Shown here: positions 1-6,542 of the stretch, in pieces
Layout: every line of letters starts with the position of its first letter
How positions within the stretch are numbered: position 1 is the stretch's first letter
From: Oscillospiraceae bacterium
GTDB taxonomy: Bacteria > Bacillota > Clostridia > Oscillospirales > Ruminococcaceae
DNA length: 64,000 nt
Reading direction: 5' to 3'
Assembly (NCBI GenBank): GCA_021200565.1
Contig: JAJQGJ010000006.1
Location: 62,001 to 126,000 of the forward strand
The notes under the pieces: generated by a model
Database searches by the model: none
Seen by the model: only the letters and a program-made list of their open reading frames with translations
Told to the model about the DNA's origin: nothing
Translations under genes and position numbers: made by a program

Positions 1-51
1 CTGAATGGGTTCTCTTTCAGTTGCCTGCCTGATTTTGACAGTTGTCTTCAT
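1..51 (-). CDS. Possible GNAT-type acetyltransferase, N-terminus only
   Basis: A minus-strand reading frame starts at an ATG (complement of 49-51) and runs off the left edge after 17 codons. The residues begin MKTTVKIRQATEREP, which resembles the first beta strand of GNAT acetyltransferases, where an (I)RxAT(x)xD-like start is common. The gene would be divergent from the ttcA-like gene. No strong ribosome binding site is visible; a weak GGAA lies about 12 bases upstream. Only the N-terminus can be seen, so the family call is tentative. Confidence 0.4.
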   Translation of the reverse strand, partial: MKTTVKIRQATEREPIQ

Positions 52-128
52 AATATAATGTTCCAAGTAAATGGTGGAGTAAGAGAGTGACTTTGTCCTC
101 TCTTATTTCACTTTTTGCGATAAATCCC

Positions 129-157
129 TTTTCAAAGTGCAAAAATTATGATATAAT
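129..157 (+). promoter_or_regulatory. Sigma-A-type promoter for the ttcA-like gene
   Basis: The -10 TATAAT is at 152-157 and the -35 TTTTCA (4 of 6 matches) at 129-134, with a 17-base spacer. It lies 26 bases before the chosen start at 183, which supports that start over the upstream TTG in the same frame. Confidence 0.6.
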
Positions 158-182
158 GCAGGGTATAGAAAGGAAAATTACC

Positions 183-914
183 ATGCAGAAAATTTTAGGA
201 TATATGCGAAAAGCGATAACTGAATTTGATTTGATTCAGGACGGCGATAAAATAGCTGTCGGAGTCTCTGGTGGCAAGGACAGCCTGGTTCTTCTTATGG
301 GTCTTATCCGCCTGAGACAGTTTATAGGAATAGATTATGATGTGATAGCACTGACGATTGACCCGCGGTTCGGAGGAGCAGAAACTGATTACTCACCGGT
401 TGAAAAACTCTGCAATCAGTACGGCATCCCATACGTAATAGAGAAATCAGACATAGGAAGCATAGTCTTTGACATAAGAAAAGAGTCGAATCCATGTTCA
501 CTCTGCGCCAATATGCGCAGGGGAGCGCTCAACAATAAGGCAAAAGAGCTCGGCTGCAACAAGGTAGCTCTCGGTCACCACTATAACGACGTAGTCGAAA
601 CGTTCATGATGAATCTGTTTATAGAGGGCAGAATCGGCTGCTTCTCACCGAAAACATATCTTGACAGAAGCGACATCACGATTATAAGACCTCTTGTTTT
701 CGCTCCTGAAAGGGAAATCAAAAACGCCGCACGGCGGAATAATTTAGAGATTGTGAAATCAAAATGTCCTGCCGACGGAGTTACCAAACGGCAGGAGATG
801 AAGGATTTCTTAAGAGAGCGTGAACATGAGGACAAAGGCTTCACGGACCGTATTTTCGGAGCGCTAAGACGTTCCGGGGTCGACGGCTGGGGATTCAAGG
901 AGGATTCGAAATGA
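183..914 (+). CDS. ttcA: TtcA-family tRNA thiolation protein (PP-loop ATPase)
   Basis: A 243-residue member of the PP-loop tRNA thiolation family; TtcA makes 2-thiocytidine at position 32 of tRNA. The PP-loop SGGKDS that binds ATP is at residues 29-34, and the CxxC expected in TtcA-type enzymes (CSLC) is at about 105-108. A third conserved cysteine occurs near the C-terminus (KSKCPADG). The ATG at 183 is chosen because it follows an AAAGGAAA ribosome binding site and fits the family start; the frame stays open upstream to a TTG at 87 but that stretch overlaps the promoter. The stop overlaps the start of ymdB (ATGA), so the two are translationally coupled. Clostridial members of this family are not always true TtcA, so the exact tRNA position modified is uncertain. 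Confidence 0.8.
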   Translation: MQKILGYMRKAITEFDLIQDGDKIAVGVSGGKDSLVLLMGLIRLRQFIGIDYDVIALTIDPRFGGAETDYSPVEKLCNQYGIPYVIEKSDIGSIVFDIRKESNPCSLCANMRRGALNNKAKELGCNKVALGHHYNDVVETFMMNLFIEGRIGCFSPKTYLDRSDITIIRPLVFAPEREIKNAARRNNLEIVKSKCPADGVTKRQEMKDFLREREHEDKGFTDRIFGALRRSGVDGWGFKEDSK

Positions 915-1678
915 GATTACTGATGATAGGCGATGTTGTCGCACAGACCGGTTGCGACTTTCTGGCATCGAAACTAAGAGACATCAAGCGCAGATACAAT
1001 ATAGATGTAACCATCATCAACGGCGAAAACTCCGCCTCCGGCAACGGCATAACCGTTCATTCTTGCGATTTTCTTACAAGAATCGGTGCAGATGTAATCA
1101 CAACCGGCAACCACGCTTTCAAGCGGCGTGAATCCGTCCAGATTTTCGACAGCGTCCCTCATCTCTTAAGACCGGCAAACTATTCCGATGAGGTCTGCGG
1201 CAGGGGAGTTTTCACTCTCGATATGGGCAGATGCCAGATTGCCGTCGTAAATCTCATGGGCGTTATCTATATGGAGCCACTTGCAAACCCTTTTAAAACC
1301 ATAGATGAGATTCTTCCTGAGATAGAAACCAAGAATATATTCGTCGACTTCCACGCCGAAGCAACAGCCGAAAAGAAAGCTCTCGGCTATTACCTTGACG
1401 GAAGAGTCACCGGAGTTTTCGGCACCCACACCCATGTCCAGACTGCTGACGAAGCGATTCTTCCCGGTGGAACGGCATATATAACTGACGTTGGAATGAC
1501 CGGACCCGAAGAATCTGTCTTGGGAGTTAATAAAGAAATCGCAATCGAAAAGCAAAGACTCAACTATCCCGTAAGATTTATGGAGGCCGATACTCCTTGC
1601 TTTATAAACGCCGTAATAGTCGAGTTCGACGAGAAAACCGGAAAGGCTTCCCACATAGAGAGAATAGTTGAACGTTGA
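911..1678 (+). CDS. ymdB: YmdB-family metallophosphoesterase
   Basis: A 255-residue calcineurin-like phosphoesterase of the YmdB (TIGR00282) family; Bacillus YmdB is a 2',3'-cyclic nucleotide phosphodiesterase influencing RNA turnover and multicellular behaviour. Metal-binding motifs are all present in order: GDV near residue 8, NGEN near 38, TTGNH near 64, DFHAEAT near 150 and GTHTHVQTAD near 172. The C-terminal TDVGMTGP segment typical of the family is also present. The length is close to the usual ~260. It overlaps the ttcA-like gene by four bases and ends one base before the convergent spmB stop, so the two convergent transcripts probably overlap at their 3' ends. Confidence 0.92.
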   Translation: MRLLMIGDVVAQTGCDFLASKLRDIKRRYNIDVTIINGENSASGNGITVHSCDFLTRIGADVITTGNHAFKRRESVQIFDSVPHLLRPANYSDEVCGRGVFTLDMGRCQIAVVNLMGVIYMEPLANPFKTIDEILPEIETKNIFVDFHAEATAEKKALGYYLDGRVTGVFGTHTHVQTADEAILPGGTAYITDVGMTGPEESVLGVNKEIAIEKQRLNYPVRFMEADTPCFINAVIVEFDEKTGKASHIERIVER

Positions 1679-1679
1679 G

Positions 1680-2201
1680 CTATTCCCCGAGAAAAAGCCT
1701 CACAGCAAGTGCAGAAAGAATAAACGCCGTGAAATCGCCCACAAGTGCTGAGGGCAGTGCATGGCGTGTTTTCTTTATCTTGACTGCACCAAAGTATACC
1801 GCAACAGTGTACAGAGTTGTCTCTGTCGAGCCCATCAGAACGCTTGCAACTCTTCTGATAAAGCTGTCGGCACCATATTCTGAATAGATACTGTCGAGCA
1901 TAGATAGAGCACCACTCCCCGAAACCGGTCTCATCAGCGCCAATGGAACGCATTCTGACGGTATCCCGATAATAGAAGTAATCGGCTTGATAAGCTCAGT
2001 CAATGCTGAGAGCGCACCCGAAGCCTTGAACATCTCTACGGCGAGCATCAGCGCCACCAGAGAAGGGAGTATTTCAAAACCAACAGCAATATTCTCCTTT
2101 GCACCGGTTATGAATGTGTCGAAAACGCCGATTTTCTTGTGGAGGCTGTAAAGAACAACACCGAGAACAAAAACCGGTACAACAAGGCTTGTAATTCTCA
2201 C
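1680..2201 (-). CDS. spmB: Spore maturation protein B
   Basis: A 173-residue membrane protein of the nucleoside-recognition (Gate) fold family to which SpmB belongs. In Bacillus, SpmA and SpmB are needed for full dehydration of the spore core. Several hydrophobic segments are visible, and the motif PVSGSGAL near the middle plus GSTETTLYT are characteristic of SpmB. It starts inside the end of spmA (ATGA overlap, 2198-2201), so the two are coupled. The gene shares a convergent junction with ymdB with one base between the stops. Confidence 0.93.
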   Translation of the reverse strand: MRITSLVVPVFVLGVVLYSLHKKIGVFDTFITGAKENIAVGFEILPSLVALMLAVEMFKASGALSALTELIKPITSIIGIPSECVPLALMRPVSGSGALSMLDSIYSEYGADSFIRRVASVLMGSTETTLYTVAVYFGAVKIKKTRHALPSALVGDFTAFILSALAVRLFLGE

Positions 2202-2782
2202 TTTTTCCTCCAGACGCCATCAAATGCGTATGCACATATAATTGCGGCAAGCAGTGACAGAACGGAAACCATCAGAACACATGGCAGAATATCCATAGGC
2301 GAGCTACTCCCATATGTAAGCCTGAGCGCTGCAACTGTGGATGGTATGAGCTCTATCGATGAAGTGTTGATAACGGTGAGGAGCACCATATTTCGTGAAG
2401 CTTTATCGTTAGAGCCTTCTTCTTTCTTAAGTTCCTTCATAGCTTCAATTCCGAGTGGAGTGGCTGCATTTCCAAGACCGAATAAATTTGCAGTTATGTT
2501 CATGGCAATAGCCTTGAAAGCCTTTGAATTTTTGTCAAGACCACGGAATATGAGGCTTATAACCGGACTTATGAGACGGGAAATCCTGTCTGTAAGCCCG
2601 CTTTTTTCTGCGAGCTTCATAACTCCTCCCCAGGTAGCCATAGCTCCAAGGATGCTTAAGGTCAGCGTAACTGCGGTTTGCCCGCTTGTCAGAACTGCAT
2701 TTGAAACTGCATCGGCTCCTCCGTTAATAAAACCATAAATGCATGACACTGCGATTATTCCCGCAAGTATATAATCTATCAT
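2198..2782 (-). CDS. spmA: Spore maturation protein A
   Basis: A 194-residue multi-pass membrane protein of the same fold as SpmB, with the family segments GGVMKLAEKSGL and GLGNAATPLGIEAM, and the NTSSIELIPST segment. It works with SpmB in late spore maturation. An AAAAGGAGC ribosome binding site lies just upstream on the minus strand. No sigma-A promoter could be recognised in the divergent interval shared with abrB (2783-2936); a mother-cell sigma factor promoter is expected from the family but was not identified. Confidence 0.93.
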   Translation of the reverse strand: MIDYILAGIIAVSCIYGFINGGADAVSNAVLTSGQTAVTLTLSILGAMATWGGVMKLAEKSGLTDRISRLISPVISLIFRGLDKNSKAFKAIAMNITANLFGLGNAATPLGIEAMKELKKEEGSNDKASRNMVLLTVINTSSIELIPSTVAALRLTYGSSSPMDILPCVLMVSVLSLLAAIICAYAFDGVWRKK

Positions 2783-2876
2783 TTAGTCGCTCCTTTTGCT
2801 TTTTCGTAATCATTTCACATACAGGTGCAAAATTGTCTTTTCACACCAATTTCTGAAATTTTAACTCGATTGGCAC

Positions 2877-2905
2877 TTGCAATGTGTCGAATTATGCTGT
2901 ATAAT
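2877..2905 (+). promoter_or_regulatory. Sigma-A-type promoter for the abrB-like gene
   Basis: TTGCAA at 2877-2882 and TATAAT at 2900-2905 are separated by 17 bases. An AAGGAGG ribosome binding site follows at 2921-2927, nine bases before the ATG. Confidence 0.8.
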
Positions 2906-2936
2906 AATTATATAAACGTCAAGGAGGTACGACACT

Positions 2937-3185
2937 ATGAAATCAACCGGTATTGTAAGAAGAATCGATGAGCTTGGAAGAATTGTTATTCCTATGGAGC
3001 TCAGAAAGTCCTTGGATCTTAACATCAAGGATCCCATCGAAATTCTGACAGACGGCGGCAACATCATTTTAAGAAAGTATTCCAATTCCTGCGCTCTTTG
3101 CGGCGAAGGCGAAGACATCATTCCTTTCGGCAACAAGCACATCTGCCCTGCTTGCCTCAAGAAAATCAAGGAAATGGATGTCTGA
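2937..3185 (+). CDS. AbrB-family transition-state regulator with C-terminal Cys4 motif
   Basis: An 82-residue protein. Residues 1-50 form the AbrB/SpoVT swapped-hairpin DNA-binding domain (GIVRRIDELGRIVIP, then RKSLDL and the KYSNSC junction). The C-terminal third carries two CxxC pairs (CALC and CPAC), which could bind zinc in place of the AbrB oligomerisation domain. AbrB proteins repress stationary-phase and sporulation genes during growth. The gene has its own promoter and terminator and is divergent from spmAB, a plausible but unproven target. It could equally be a general dual regulator. Confidence 0.88.
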   Translation: MKSTGIVRRIDELGRIVIPMELRKSLDLNIKDPIEILTDGGNIILRKYSNSCALCGEGEDIIPFGNKHICPACLKKIKEMDV

Positions 3186-3208
3186 ACTCTGCAATAATGT
3201 CGTAATAT

Positions 3209-3245
3209 ATTCGGACGCATATTTCGGTGTGCGTTCGAATTTTTC
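3209..3245 (+). terminator. Intrinsic terminator after the abrB-like gene
   Basis: A 12-base inverted repeat (3209-3220 with 3229-3240, containing one G-T pair and one end mismatch) has an eight-base loop and is followed by a run of T at 3240-3244. Confidence 0.8.
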
Positions 3246-3317
3246 TTATAAAGGCTATGCTTGTCAACGGTGCATTATGTCAGAGCTTCACGGAAAGATG
3301 AAATTAACGTGTAACTC

Positions 3318-3346
3318 TTGCAATAAGCCTCGCATTGTGATACAAT
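3318..3346 (+). promoter_or_regulatory. Sigma-A-type promoter for lgt
   Basis: TTGCAA (3318-3323) and TACAAT (3341-3346) are 17 bases apart, 54 bases before the lgt start codon. Confidence 0.75.
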
Positions 3347-3399
3347 AGCGGGAGTGGGTATAGATAACCGCACCAATTTTATACGAAAGGCACCTTCAT

Positions 3400-4653
3400 A
3401 TGACCTTAGCAATGACTTCTGACTTTGTCCGTGAGCTCTTAGACAGTGACGGCAATGTTATCTATTTTCCGAACAGTACGCTTTTCACAAAGCTCTTTCC
3501 AAACGGGCTTTCTATTGACAATGTAATGTTCACTATTCCTGGCATCAATCTCGACATCTACTGGTATGGATTCCTGATTGCTCTCGGAATGGTTTTAGCA
3601 ATGATATACGCTTTTTCGAGATGTAAAAAATTCGGTCTCGACATTGACAGAGTTACCGATACGGTTCTGGCTGGTCTTATCGGCGGAATAATCGGAGCAA
3701 GACTCTACTATGTTATATTCAGTATCGAGAATTATATGACCGAAGAGGGAACTCTCGACTTCTCGCTTATATTCAACATCCGTGACGGCGGACTCGCTAT
3801 CTATGGTGGCGTCATTGGCGGACTTCTTATCGGCGGAATTATGGCAAAGATTCGCAAAGTCAAGCTTGCACCAATGCTCGACCTTGCCGGAATGGGATTT
3901 CTCATCGGTCAGTGCTTAGGACGCTGGGGCAACTTCTTCAATCAGGAAGCATACGGATATTCTGAAAATGCCGGTTCTCTTCCTTGGGGAATGGTCTCAA
4001 AGAGCATTCTCAACGGAATCTACTACTTTGTTTACCCCGATAACACGTCGGTTGTAACGAATCGTGCTGTAGACATGCTTGCGCACCCGTGCTTTTTGTA
4101 TGAATCGCTCTGGTGCCTGCTCGGCTTCATACTTCTTCATATCTACTCAAAGCACCGCAAATTTGACGGTCAGCTGTTTCTCATGTACATCGGCTGGTAC
4201 GGCTTCGGCAGATTCTGGATCGAGGGACTCAGGACCGACAGTCTGTATCTTGTCAATAACGATGTCATTTCGCTCAAGGTTTCGCAGCTTCTGGCTGGTG
4301 CCTGCTTCATGTTCGCAGTGATCATGCTTGTATATATGTATATCCATGGAAAGAAGCTCGGCGGCTACGTTCTCTACTGTAACACAGATGAATCAAAGGC
4401 GCTTCTCAAAGAAGCCTACAAAAAGACCAAGAAAGGTCAGAATGAAAGCCTCGAAGAGGATGAGCATATTGTGGACGAGAATCAGCATATACTTGCCGAT
4501 GAGTTCTTGAGTGGTGATGAAGAAGCTACTGAGGAGCCTGAAGAACCTGTTTCCAAAGGAACTGAGACGTCAGAATCAGAGGAGCCTGAAGAATCGGTTT
4601 CCGAAGAAGCTCCTTTGGTCGAGTCAGAGGAAGAAACAAAAACAGAAGAATAA
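3400..4653 (+). CDS. lgt: Prolipoprotein diacylglyceryl transferase with acidic C-terminal tail
   Basis: Lgt transfers diacylglycerol from phosphatidylglycerol to the lipobox cysteine of prelipoproteins at the membrane, the first step of lipoprotein maturation. The core is clear: GGLAIYGGVIGG near residue 130, GRWGNFFNQEAYG near 175 and HPCFLYES near 230, among about seven membrane segments. At 417 residues it is much longer than the usual 260-300. It has about 45 extra N-terminal residues and about 80 extra C-terminal residues rich in Glu, Pro and Ser, with a 16-residue repeat (EEPEE...). The start at 3400 follows GAAAGG at nine bases. Lipoproteins it could act on in this window include the DUF4358 protein and the peptide-binding protein. 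folD follows 28 bases later, probably on the same transcript. Confidence 0.95.
   Translation: MTLAMTSDFVRELLDSDGNVIYFPNSTLFTKLFPNGLSIDNVMFTIPGINLDIYWYGFLIALGMVLAMIYAFSRCKKFGLDIDRVTDTVLAGLIGGIIGARLYYVIFSIENYMTEEGTLDFSLIFNIRDGGLAIYGGVIGGLLIGGIMAKIRKVKLAPMLDLAGMGFLIGQCLGRWGNFFNQEAYGYSENAGSLPWGMVSKSILNGIYYFVYPDNTSVVTNRAVDMLAHPCFLYESLWCLLGFILLHIYSKHRKFDGQLFLMYIGWYGFGRFWIEGLRTDSLYLVNNDVISLKVSQLLAGACFMFAVIMLVYMYIHGKKLGGYVLYCNTDESKALLKEAYKKTKKGQNESLEEDEHIVDENQHILADEFLSGDEEATEEPEEPVSKGTETSESEEPEESVSEEAPLVESEEETKTEE
4531..4626 (+). repeat. 48-base tandem repeat encoding the acidic Lgt tail
   Basis: The 15 bases GAGGAGCCTGAAGAA occur at 4531-4545 and again at 4579-4593, in the same frame and 48 bases apart. 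Each copy is followed three bases later by GTTTCC. The encoded unit is about 16 residues (EEPEE-x-VS...), with a decayed third start (EEETKTEE). Confidence 0.8.
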
Positions 4654-4681
4654 AACTAAACTTACTACAAAGGGGAATTAT

Positions 4682-5536
4682 ATGGCAGAAATTATAGACG
4701 GAAAAGCCGTTGCAGCGGCTGTAAAGGAAAGAATCCGTAAGGACGCAATCAGATTCGGGAAGACTTCAAAGGTTGTTCCTGGTCTTGCGGTTGTTCTTGT
4801 TGGAAACGATCCGGCATCAAAAATATATGTAAGAAATAAGAAAAAGGCTTGTGAAGAGGTCGGCTTCAAGTCGTTCGAGCATGTTCTTCCGGCTGAAACT
4901 CCTGAGATTGTCCTTCTCGAGCTCATCGACACGCTGAACCGTGACCCTAACATCCATGGAATCCTGGTCCAGCTTCCGCTTCCGAAGCACATTGATGAGG
5001 ATGAGATTATTGCTGCAATCAACCCCAAAAAGGACGTCGACTGCTTCCATCCCATTAACGTCGGCAAGCTTGTCACCGGCTGTGCTGACTTTTCACCCTG
5101 CACTCCTGCAGGAGTCATGGAGCTTATAAAGTCCACCGGGGTAGAAGTTGCAGGAAAACATTGTGTAGTTGTAGGAAGAAGCAACATTGTCGGCAAGCCG
5201 ATGGGAATGCTTCTCTTGCAGGCAAACGGAACGGTCACAATCTGTCACTCCAAGACCGAAAACCTTGGTGACATCTGCCGTGAAGCGGATATACTTGTAG
5301 CAGCTGTCGGAAAGCCTAAGCTGATAACCGGCGACATGATCAAGCCAGGAGCTGTTGTCATTGATGTCGGCATGAACCGTGACGCAAACGGTAAGCTTTG
5401 TGGAGACGTTGATTTCAAGGCAGCTTCCAAGGTTGCAGGCTTCATCACTCCTGTTCCCGGTGGAGTCGGACCGATGACAATAGCCATGCTGATGGAAAAC
5501 ACCTATAGTGCTGCAAAGCTCTCGGTGGTAAAGTAA
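4682..5536 (+). CDS. folD: Bifunctional methylenetetrahydrofolate dehydrogenase/cyclohydrolase
   Basis: A 284-residue cytosolic enzyme that interconverts 5,10-methylene-, methenyl- and 10-formyl-tetrahydrofolate. Family motifs are present: KKDVDCFHPINVGKL near 120, the Rossmann segment VVGRSNIVGKPMG near 160 and the terminal PVPGGVGPMTIAML. The catalytic lysine lies in the YVRNKKKACEEVG segment near residue 55. The ATG at 4682 is preferred because it follows AAAGGGGAA and gives the standard family length; the frame is open further upstream but overlaps lgt. A terminator follows directly. Confidence 0.97.
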   Translation: MAEIIDGKAVAAAVKERIRKDAIRFGKTSKVVPGLAVVLVGNDPASKIYVRNKKKACEEVGFKSFEHVLPAETPEIVLLELIDTLNRDPNIHGILVQLPLPKHIDEDEIIAAINPKKDVDCFHPINVGKLVTGCADFSPCTPAGVMELIKSTGVEVAGKHCVVVGRSNIVGKPMGMLLLQANGTVTICHSKTENLGDICREADILVAAVGKPKLITGDMIKPGAVVIDVGMNRDANGKLCGDVDFKAASKVAGFITPVPGGVGPMTIAMLMENTYSAAKLSVVK

Positions 5537-5545
5537 TAACTGATA

Positions 5546-5583
5546 AGTCCTGTCCCATATAATAATTGAGACAGGGCTTTTTA
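5546..5583 (+). terminator. Intrinsic terminator after folD
   Basis: AGTCCTGTC (5546-5554) pairs with GACAGGGCT (5570-5578) with one G-T pair and is followed by TTTTT. Between here and the mntP promoter (5584-5661) no gene is seen. Confidence 0.85.
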
Positions 5584-5661
5584 AACCCTCACAAAAATAC
5601 TCGTTTGTCCCAAAAACTGCATTTTCGAGCTGAACGACCGAAAAATCTTATCGAAAAAAGC

Positions 5662-5690
5662 TTGACAGCCTAAATCTCAAGTGATATAAT
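5662..5690 (+). promoter_or_regulatory. Consensus sigma-A promoter for the Mn2+ riboswitch/mntP transcript
   Basis: TTGACA at 5662-5667 and TATAAT at 5685-5690 are both perfect matches with a 17-base spacer. It lies directly upstream of the riboswitch, and the start codon of mntP is about 245 bases downstream. Confidence 0.9.
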
Positions 5691-5704
5691 TTTCACTAGT
5701 GAAT

Positions 5705-5812
5705 ATCCCGTGAGGGAGTAGCAAGCGTGGTTTTCTGCGTAGCAAGTCAACATCCTGATTGAATAAAAATCTCAATCTGGCTTGTTTTAAATTGCGAGAC
5801 TCATGTATAACT
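5705..5812 (+). ncRNA. yybP-ykoY manganese riboswitch
   Basis: The leader contains the two conserved docking loops of the yybP-ykoY class in the right order: GGGAGTAGC at 5714-5722, AGTCAACATCCTG from about 5744, and the 3' GCGAGACTCATG segment from about 5794. The outer P1 helix can form from CGTGA (5709-5713) and TCATG (5801-5805). In this class Mn2+ binding prevents terminator formation and turns the operon on. The downstream genes (MntP exporter and a P-type ATPase) are exactly the types this class controls. A competing terminator lies at 5849-5884. Confidence 0.88.
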
Positions 5813-5848
5813 GTAAAGCTGTACAAGTGTCGTATATACGATTTATAC

Positions 5849-5884
5849 ACCCAAGTTCGGCTCTGCAGTCGTACTTGGGTTTTT
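5849..5884 (+). terminator. Riboswitch-controlled intrinsic terminator
   Basis: ACCCAAGT (5849-5856) pairs with ACTTGGGT (5873-5880) and is followed by TTTTT. It sits between the riboswitch and mntP, so it is the likely expression platform. An upstream ACAAGT at 5823-5828 could pair with the ACTTGG arm as part of an alternative antiterminator. Confidence 0.85.
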
Positions 5885-5934
5885 GCTACAGCTGATGAGA
5901 AATTGGCTGTTAATTAACTGGAGGTAGATATTGA

Positions 5935-6522
5935 ATGGAGTGGAGCTTTCTGTTCTTCTTCAACAGCGCACTTCTGGGTGTCGGACTTGCAATGGACGCT
6001 TTTTCTGTGTCGATGGCAAATGGCTTGAACGAGCCCAGGATGCGCAAGAGTAAAATGTGTGGAATCGCTGGCGTATTCGCCGGATTCCAGGCTCTGATGC
6101 CGATGATAGGCTGGATTTGTATACATACAATAGTCCAGTATTTCTCAGCGTTTGAGAAGCTGACACCTTGGATCGCTTTAATACTTCTTGGCTTCATAGG
6201 AGGAAGAATGATAGCTGAAGGTATAAAGAACGGCGAATCTGAGGATGAAAACACCGGTCTTGGAATCGCTGCACTGCTGATTCAGGGAATTGCAACTTCT
6301 ATAGATGCGCTTTCCGTCGGTTTCACGATTGCAGACTACGATTGGCAGATGGCACTTGTTGCATCGTTTATAATTGCAGCTGTGACGTTTGTAATCTGTA
6401 TGGCAGGTCTCCTAATCGGTAAGAAATTCGGAACCAAGCTTTCAAATAAGGCACAGATATTGGGTGGAGTAATTCTTATAGCCATAGGTCTTGAGATTTT
6501 CATTACAGGACTTATCGGCTAA
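5935..6522 (+). CDS. mntP: Manganese efflux pump MntP
   Basis: A 195-residue membrane protein with about six hydrophobic segments. It has the MntP/YebN hallmarks: the repeated AMDAFSVSMANG (near residue 20) and SIDALSVGF (near 120) motifs, each with an acidic residue inside a membrane helix. MntP exports Mn2+ to prevent overload. The ATG follows GGAGG with a 10-base gap. Control by an Mn2+ riboswitch fits the role. The P-type ATPase begins 20 bases after the stop, so the two are co-transcribed. Confidence 0.95.
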   Translation: MEWSFLFFFNSALLGVGLAMDAFSVSMANGLNEPRMRKSKMCGIAGVFAGFQALMPMIGWICIHTIVQYFSAFEKLTPWIALILLGFIGGRMIAEGIKNGESEDENTGLGIAALLIQGIATSIDALSVGFTIADYDWQMALVASFIIAAVTFVICMAGLLIGKKFGTKLSNKAQILGGVILIAIGLEIFITGLIG

Positions 6523-6542
6523 AAACTTAAAGGAGAATTGTT

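Noticed and set aside
35-59. TTGACA and TATAAT near the left edge, as a plus-strand promoter
   Set aside because: The spacer is only 13 bases, too short for sigma-A, and the bases are better read as the start of a minus-strand coding frame.
1166-1953. Long minus-strand open frames across ymdB and spmB (for example 1166-1654 and 1564-1953)
   Set aside because: They are antisense or out of frame with strongly recognised families, lack ribosome sites and have unusual composition.
2139-2738. 199-codon plus-strand frame opposite spmA
   Set aside because: spmA on the other strand has clear family motifs and coupling to spmB; this frame has no recognisable domain and no ribosome site.
2870-2905. 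TTGGCA as -35 of the abrB promoter
   Set aside because: It would need a 24-base spacer; TTGCAA at 2877 fits with 17.
4511-4681. N-terminal extension of folD reaching into the end of lgt
   Set aside because: It is the shifted reading of the lgt repeat; the ATG at 4682 has a good ribosome site and gives the family length.
5830-5841. Perfect 12-base palindrome TCGTATATACGA as an operator
   Set aside because: It lies between the riboswitch aptamer and terminator and is more simply part of the RNA expression platform; no regulator is linked.
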